A DNA stretch of 64,000 nucleotides from Kribbella pratensis (GTDB taxonomy: Bacteria > Actinomycetota > Actinomycetes > Propionibacteriales > Kribbellaceae). A program made the position numbers and the translations under genes. The notes beneath the pieces are model-generated. The model ran no database searches. It was not told the DNA's origin and saw only the letters and a program-made list of their open reading frames with translations. Below are positions 60,666 to 64,000 of the stretch, piece after piece; within the stretch, counting starts at the first letter, position 1, and each line of letters starts with the position of its first letter. The DNA is taken from positions 492,839-556,838 of the forward strand of contig NZ_SODU01000004.1 in the NCBI RefSeq assembly GCF_004366075.1. The letters are read 5' to 3'.

Positions 60666-62173
60666 GGCAACGACGCCGGACGGTTGAAGGCGAGGGCGAA
60701 CTCGATCAGCAGCTTCGTGCCGGACCCGGTCGCGCCCTGGTTCCGCCACGTCCGGGGCTGTGGGAGTTGCGCCGTACCGGCGATGTCGACGTGCGCCCAC
60801 GGACGGCCGTCCACGAACTCCTCGAGGAACAGCGCCGCGGTGATGGAGCCGGCGTTGACGCCGCCCATGTTCGTCAGGTCGGCGATCGGTGAGTCGAGCT
60901 GGGAGCGGTACGAACGGTGCAGGGGAAGCTCCCAGACCGGTTCGTCGACGGCGTCACCGGCACGCCGCAACTGCTCCACCACGCCTCGGTCGTTGCCCAT
61001 CACACCGGCGATCTCGACGCCGAACGTCCGCAGGCAGGCACCGGTCAGCGTGGCGATGTCGACGATGGCGTCGACCGGCTCCTCGGTCGCCAGCGCCAGG
61101 GCGTCGGCCATCACGAGGCGCCCTTCCGCGTCGGTGTTCAGTACCTCGACCGTCGTACCGTTGCGCATCCTGAGCACGTCGCCGAGCTTCAGCGCCGACC
61201 CGGACGGCATGTTGTCGGTGCACATCAGGTAGCCGGTGACCGCCGCCGTACAGCCCAGAGCACGCAGCGCTGTCATCGACGCGAGGACCGTCGCGGCGCC
61301 GGTCATGTCGTTCTTCATCTGGGCGTGCGACTCGTCGCTCGGCTTCAGGCTGATACCGCCGGAGTCGTACATGATGCCCTTGCCGATCAGGGCGATCCGC
61401 CCGGTGGGCTCCTCCGGCTGGTAGCGGAGCCTGACCATCCGCGGCGGTTCGACGCTGCCGCGGTTGACTCCGAGGAGTCCGCCGCAGCCCAGCTCGATCA
61501 ACTGGTCCTTGTCGAAAACCTCCACCTCCAGCCCGGCCGGCGGACCTACCTCGAGGGCGACCTCGGCCATCCGGACGGCCGACAGCGTGCTGGCCGGGCA
61601 GTTCGACAGATCGCGGCCGAGGCAGTACGCCTCCGCGATGACGCGGCCGCGCTGGACCCCCACGGCGACCTCGTCGGCCTGCTCGTCGGAGGCCACCACC
61701 AGCAAGGACTCGAGCAGCGGGCGATCGGCGTCCCGGCCGACGAAGTACCGCCAGCGTGCCAGCAGCACTCCCTCGGTCGCGGCCTGCGCATAGTCCGAGA
61801 CGGAGATCCCGACGTCCCGGGATGGAACCTCGATCGCGAGCCGGCGGTGCCATGGGACGGCCCGGGCGAATTCGGCGGCCAGGTCACGGACGAGCGTGGT
61901 GTCGAGCTGATCCGGCGTACCAGTGCCCACGGCGACCCGGACCGGGCCGTCCGTAGTGGGCCGGACGAGCGTTTGGCCGCGTTGCGCGGTGAAGCCTGCC
62001 GACGCCAGACCGGCCGCGTCGGTTCCAAGCTCCTCGGCCGGCTCCGCGCCGGCCGACACCGGGACCGCGAGCGCATCCGCCTCTTCCATTGCCTGCTTCA
62101 GCGTTCCGACGCCGACCGAGGGGCGGTGCCGCGTCGAGGGAATCGGGTCGAAGTCGCCTGGGATTGTGTTCAC
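60662..62173 (-). CDS. pepA: M17 leucyl aminopeptidase
   Basis: 503 residues from a GTG. The N-terminal domain is followed by the catalytic domain with Lys265 (IGKGIMYDSGG), Asp270, Asp289, and NTDAEGRL (Asp348, Glu350, Arg352) binding the two metals. Cuts N-terminal residues from peptides in the cytoplasm. First gene of the operon; as partner of AbgT it may split imported conjugates or dipeptides. Confidence 0.93.
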   Translation of the reverse strand: MNTIPGDFDPIPSTRHRPSVGVGTLKQAMEEADALAVPVSAGAEPAEELGTDAAGLASAGFTAQRGQTLVRPTTDGPVRVAVGTGTPDQLDTTLVRDLAAEFARAVPWHRRLAIEVPSRDVGISVSDYAQAATEGVLLARWRYFVGRDADRPLLESLLVVASDEQADEVAVGVQRGRVIAEAYCLGRDLSNCPASTLSAVRMAEVALEVGPPAGLEVEVFDKDQLIELGCGGLLGVNRGSVEPPRMVRLRYQPEEPTGRIALIGKGIMYDSGGISLKPSDESHAQMKNDMTGAATVLASMTALRALGCTAAVTGYLMCTDNMPSGSALKLGDVLRMRNGTTVEVLNTDAEGRLVMADALALATEEPVDAIVDIATLTGACLRTFGVEIAGVMGNDRGVVEQLRRAGDAVDEPVWELPLHRSYRSQLDSPIADLTNMGGVNAGSITAALFLEEFVDGRPWAHVDIAGTAQLPQPRTWRNQGATGSGTKLLIEFALAFNRPASLP

Positions 62174-62221
62174 GAGATCTCCTCGGGCCGGAGCCTCCGC
62201 TGTACCGCGGTCGCGCTGGAA

Positions 62222-62237
62222 CGGTCGCCTTCGACCG
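62222..62237 (-). terminator. Short hairpin after the DUF1269 gene
   Basis: CGGTCG-CCTT-CGACCG, 6-bp stem with 4-nt loop, 5 bp beyond the stop of the minus-strand gene at 62243. Confidence 0.4.
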
Positions 62238-62242
62238 CTGGG

Positions 62243-62725
62243 TCAGCTCTGCAGGGCTTGGACGAGCTCGTCCTCGCGCTCCTTCGTCAGATTCGTCTGG
62301 ATGACCGTCGGTCCGAACGGTTTGAGCGCGTCGACGACCCGGTCCACGGTCGCCGAGCGGGCCAGCAGGAACACGGCGGCGTGGTCCTCCTGCAATTGCC
62401 GGCCGACATCCTTGATCAGCTGGTCGTTGATGCCGACATCCGTGAGCTTGCCGGCCAGCGCACCGCTGGCGGCGCCGACGGCGAACCCCGCGAGGGGATT
62501 GAGGAAGATGAGTCCGATCAGGGTGCCCCAGAGCGCACCACTGGTCGCTCCGGCTCCGGTCAGGTTCATCGTCTGCTGGATGCGCACCTTGCCCTTGGCA
62601 TCCTTGTAGGCGATCGCTGCGTCTTCTCGCTGCAACAGCTCCTGCTTGGCCAGCTCCTCGGTCAGCTGGATGACACGCTCGGCGTCCTCGCGACTGTCGA
62701 GGCCGAGTACCACCAGATGGGTCAT
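62243..62725 (-). CDS. DUF1269-family protein
   Basis: 160 residues. Starts MTHLVVLGLDSREDAERVIQ, has a glycine-rich hydrophobic hairpin (GALWGTLIGLIFLNPLAGFA) and ends VQALQS. Known as a small membrane-associated family without firm function. AGGGAGGAG precedes the ATG. Confidence 0.87.
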   Translation of the reverse strand: MTHLVVLGLDSREDAERVIQLTEELAKQELLQREDAAIAYKDAKGKVRIQQTMNLTGAGATSGALWGTLIGLIFLNPLAGFAVGAASGALAGKLTDVGINDQLIKDVGRQLQEDHAAVFLLARSATVDRVVDALKPFGPTVIQTNLTKEREDELVQALQS

Positions 62726-62808
62726 GCCGGACTCCTCCCTGAGGGCGCCACGACTTTCCGCGCCGGACGCCTATCCCATCAACCGGCGGTACGGTCGTCC
62801 TCCTCCGA

Positions 62809-63318
62809 TTAGGGTGAGTCCGCCGGGCGAGCGGCGCGGGCCAGGAAGCCGGACAACGGCGCAGGGAGCTGTGCGGGGCGGTCGCCCCAGTCGTAGACGA
62901 CCGCGGTGCCCGCGATCAGGTCGTGCAGGGCGCGATGTTCGCGGTGGAACAGGATCGGCAGGAAACCCAGCCCCGCCGGCAGCACGCTGACCGGGAACGC
63001 CAGCACCCGGAGCAAGGCCTGGCCGGGTCGGAGCGTGGCGCCGTCGGATCGCACGACGCGCAGTCCGACGAGGCTCTGCCCCGGGGTCCGGGCCACGATC
63101 GCGAGAAAGCCGAACGCGTAACAGAACGCGAGGACTCCGAGCCCGATCGTCGACGGCGGCCGCCGTACGGACAGGCCCCAGAAGGCGGTGGTGAGCAGGT
63201 CGAGTCCGGCCAGGCCGATCGTGAACGACGAGACGACGACGAGAACGTCGAGCACGGTCGCCACGGCTCTGCTCACGGCGCCTGCGTAGTGACCGGTGAC
63301 CGTCAGGCGTCGTTCCAT
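62809..63318 (-). CDS. RDD-family membrane protein
   Basis: 169 residues from ATG 63318. YAGAVSRAVATVLDVLVVVS carries the R...D signature, with three or four membrane helices and TPGQSLVGLRVV between. Function unknown; some relatives exchange ions. It overlaps the repeat-protein gene upstream by 16 bp. Confidence 0.87.
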   Translation of the reverse strand: MERRLTVTGHYAGAVSRAVATVLDVLVVVSSFTIGLAGLDLLTTAFWGLSVRRPPSTIGLGVLAFCYAFGFLAIVARTPGQSLVGLRVVRSDGATLRPGQALLRVLAFPVSVLPAGLGFLPILFHREHRALHDLIAGTAVVYDWGDRPAQLPAPLSGFLARAARPADSP

Positions 63319-63776
63319 GCCTGCTCCGGGTCTGCGAGCAGCCGTGGCGCGATCGGCTGCGGGCCACGTCGGAGCAGCCGCACGACGAGCATGTCCATTA
63401 CGGCGTCGAGCCCGGCCAACTGCCGGCGGACAACGTCGAGCACCGATCCGGCCAGCCGCGCCTGACTCTCGACCACGATCCCGGGCAGGCCGGAGCGCCG
63501 TACCAGCCGCTCGACGTCGATGCGCTCCGCCAACGCGTCCAGGTCGACGCGCTCCAGCAACCGTTCGAGATCCACACGGTCGACCAGCCGGTCGATCTCG
63601 ATGCGGTCGAGCAGCCGGTCGAGGTCCACCCGGTCGAGGACGCGGTTGACGTCGATGCGGTCCACCAAGGCGTCGACGTCGATGTGGGACAGGATCAGGT
63701 CCGGTTGGACGGTCTCGACGACCCGGCCCGTGACCTTGCCGGCGAGCCGCCCCAGCACCGCGGTCGGGCGGTTCAT
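63303..63776 (-). CDS. Nonapeptide-repeat protein preceding an RDD gene
   Basis: 157 residues. Residues 26-94 consist of seven full 9-residue units plus a partial one, such as DALVDRIDV, DRLLDRIEI, ERLLERVDL. The spacing and Leu/Ile pattern suggest a helical or solenoid repeat. C-terminal third (SGLPGIVVESQARLAGSVLD) is non-repetitive. No catalytic motif. The overlap with the RDD gene means the two proteins are made together, probably as partners at the membrane. Confidence 0.8.
   Translation of the reverse strand: MNRPTAVLGRLAGKVTGRVVETVQPDLILSHIDVDALVDRIDVNRVLDRVDLDRLLDRIEIDRLVDRVDLERLLERVDLDALAERIDVERLVRRSGLPGIVVESQARLAGSVLDVVRRQLAGLDAVMDMLVVRLLRRGPQPIAPRLLADPEQAWNDA
63513..63701 (-). repeat. 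Seven 27-bp coding repeats
   Basis: Each unit codes for nine residues of the (D/E)RLLDRVDL type. Units differ at several bases, so the repeat is old and kept by selection. Confidence 0.8.
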
Positions 63777-63870
63777 CGGGCCGTTCCGGTCCCAGAGCTA
63801 CCGTGATGCATCCTGTCCCCCACCGTCCGGCGCGCCTGCCGACCACCTTCGTTCGCGCCTCACCCGCGGT

Positions 63871-63906
63871 GGATCACCCGCCCCGGGTGAGCCCCTCACC
63901 TGATCC
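63871..63906. terminator. Nested inverted repeat after the LuxR-type gene
   Basis: Outer arms GGATCA (63871-63876) and TGATCC (63901-63906), with inner GGTGAG-CCC-CTCACC (63886-63900). It lies directly after the stop of the minus-strand partial gene. Confidence 0.5.
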
Positions 63907-63912
63907 GGGGGA

Positions 63913-64000
63913 TTAGACCAGGCCGACGTCGCGGGCGACTCGGAGGGCTGCGGATCGCTTCTCCACGCCGAGTTTGCGGTAGAGCGCCATCAGGTGGGTC
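63913..64000 (-). CDS. C-terminus of a LuxR-type DNA-binding response regulator (partial)
   Basis: The last 29 codons read THLMALYRKLGVEKRSAALR and VARDVGLV-stop, matching the recognition helix and end of the GerE/LuxR helix-turn-helix. The rest lies outside the window. Confidence 0.8.
   Translation of the reverse strand, partial: THLMALYRKLGVEKRSAALRVARDVGLV

Noticed and set aside
1..64000. Search for tRNA, rRNA, insertion sequences, integrases and phage genes
   Set aside because: None was recognised by reading; short degenerate elements could still be missed without a computed search.

Overview
The window is high-GC DNA (most codons end in G or C, starts are often GTG, -10 boxes are of the TANNNT type, many genes look leaderless) from an actinobacterium. 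The many LacI-controlled sugar clusters, secreted CBM13/lyase enzymes, a DUF5937-ArsR regulator, F420-dependent oxidoreductase and GAF-ANTAR protein suggest a soil member of the Propionibacteriales such as Kribbella. That genus guess is inference only.

Left edge (1-1.5 kb): a decayed toxin-antitoxin pair with a frameshift and three in-frame stops. The alpha/beta-hydrolase next to it now reads out of frame through the antitoxin remnant.

1.5-18.8 kb: a uronate-polysaccharide locus. It holds two tandem LacI repressors, a LplABC-type sugar importer ending in a LacI gene cut down to its DNA-binding end, two hydroxyacid dehydrogenases, a large secreted alginate-lyase-fold protein, and a run of LacI, dehydrogenase, D-mannonate dehydratase, fructuronate reductase, MHS-family symporter and idonate-type dehydrogenase. 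One 17-bp operator occurs at both ends of the left half (1498 and 8823), and the importer has its own promoter and operator.

18.8-21.1 kb: an MFS exporter and a divergent ArsR regulator. 21.1-29.4 kb: a second sugar locus, with LacI, twin perfect operators, binding protein, two permeases, a GH2 enzyme and a secreted sialidase-fold enzyme carrying two ricin-type domains. 29.4-34.4 kb: two divergent large secreted proteins, one beta-propeller-like and one dimethylformamidase-like.

34.5-52 kb: a stretch of small stress-type units (nuclease-fold hydrolase, PRC-barrel protein, topoisomerase IB, GH13 enzyme, P450, ThDP oxidase, SDR, F420 enzyme, SRPBCC proteins, desaturase, MerR-like and GAF-ANTAR regulators, lysoplasmalogenase, diiron-type oxidase, CDGSH protein, PLP decarboxylase). 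Six of these have a sigma-B-like GNNT-N15/16-GGGTAC promoter, and two more have the GGGTAC half, so they may form a stress regulon.

52-64 kb: envelope proteins (flippase-like protein, Vps62-domain membrane protein, HtrA protease), then a four-gene minus-strand operon (M17 aminopeptidase, AbgT transporter, SLC13 transporter, glutaminase) that looks like glutamate-conjugate salvage. It ends with DUF1269, RDD and nonapeptide-repeat proteins and the C-terminus of a LuxR-type regulator. No rRNA, tRNA, CRISPR, insertion sequence or phage gene was recognised.
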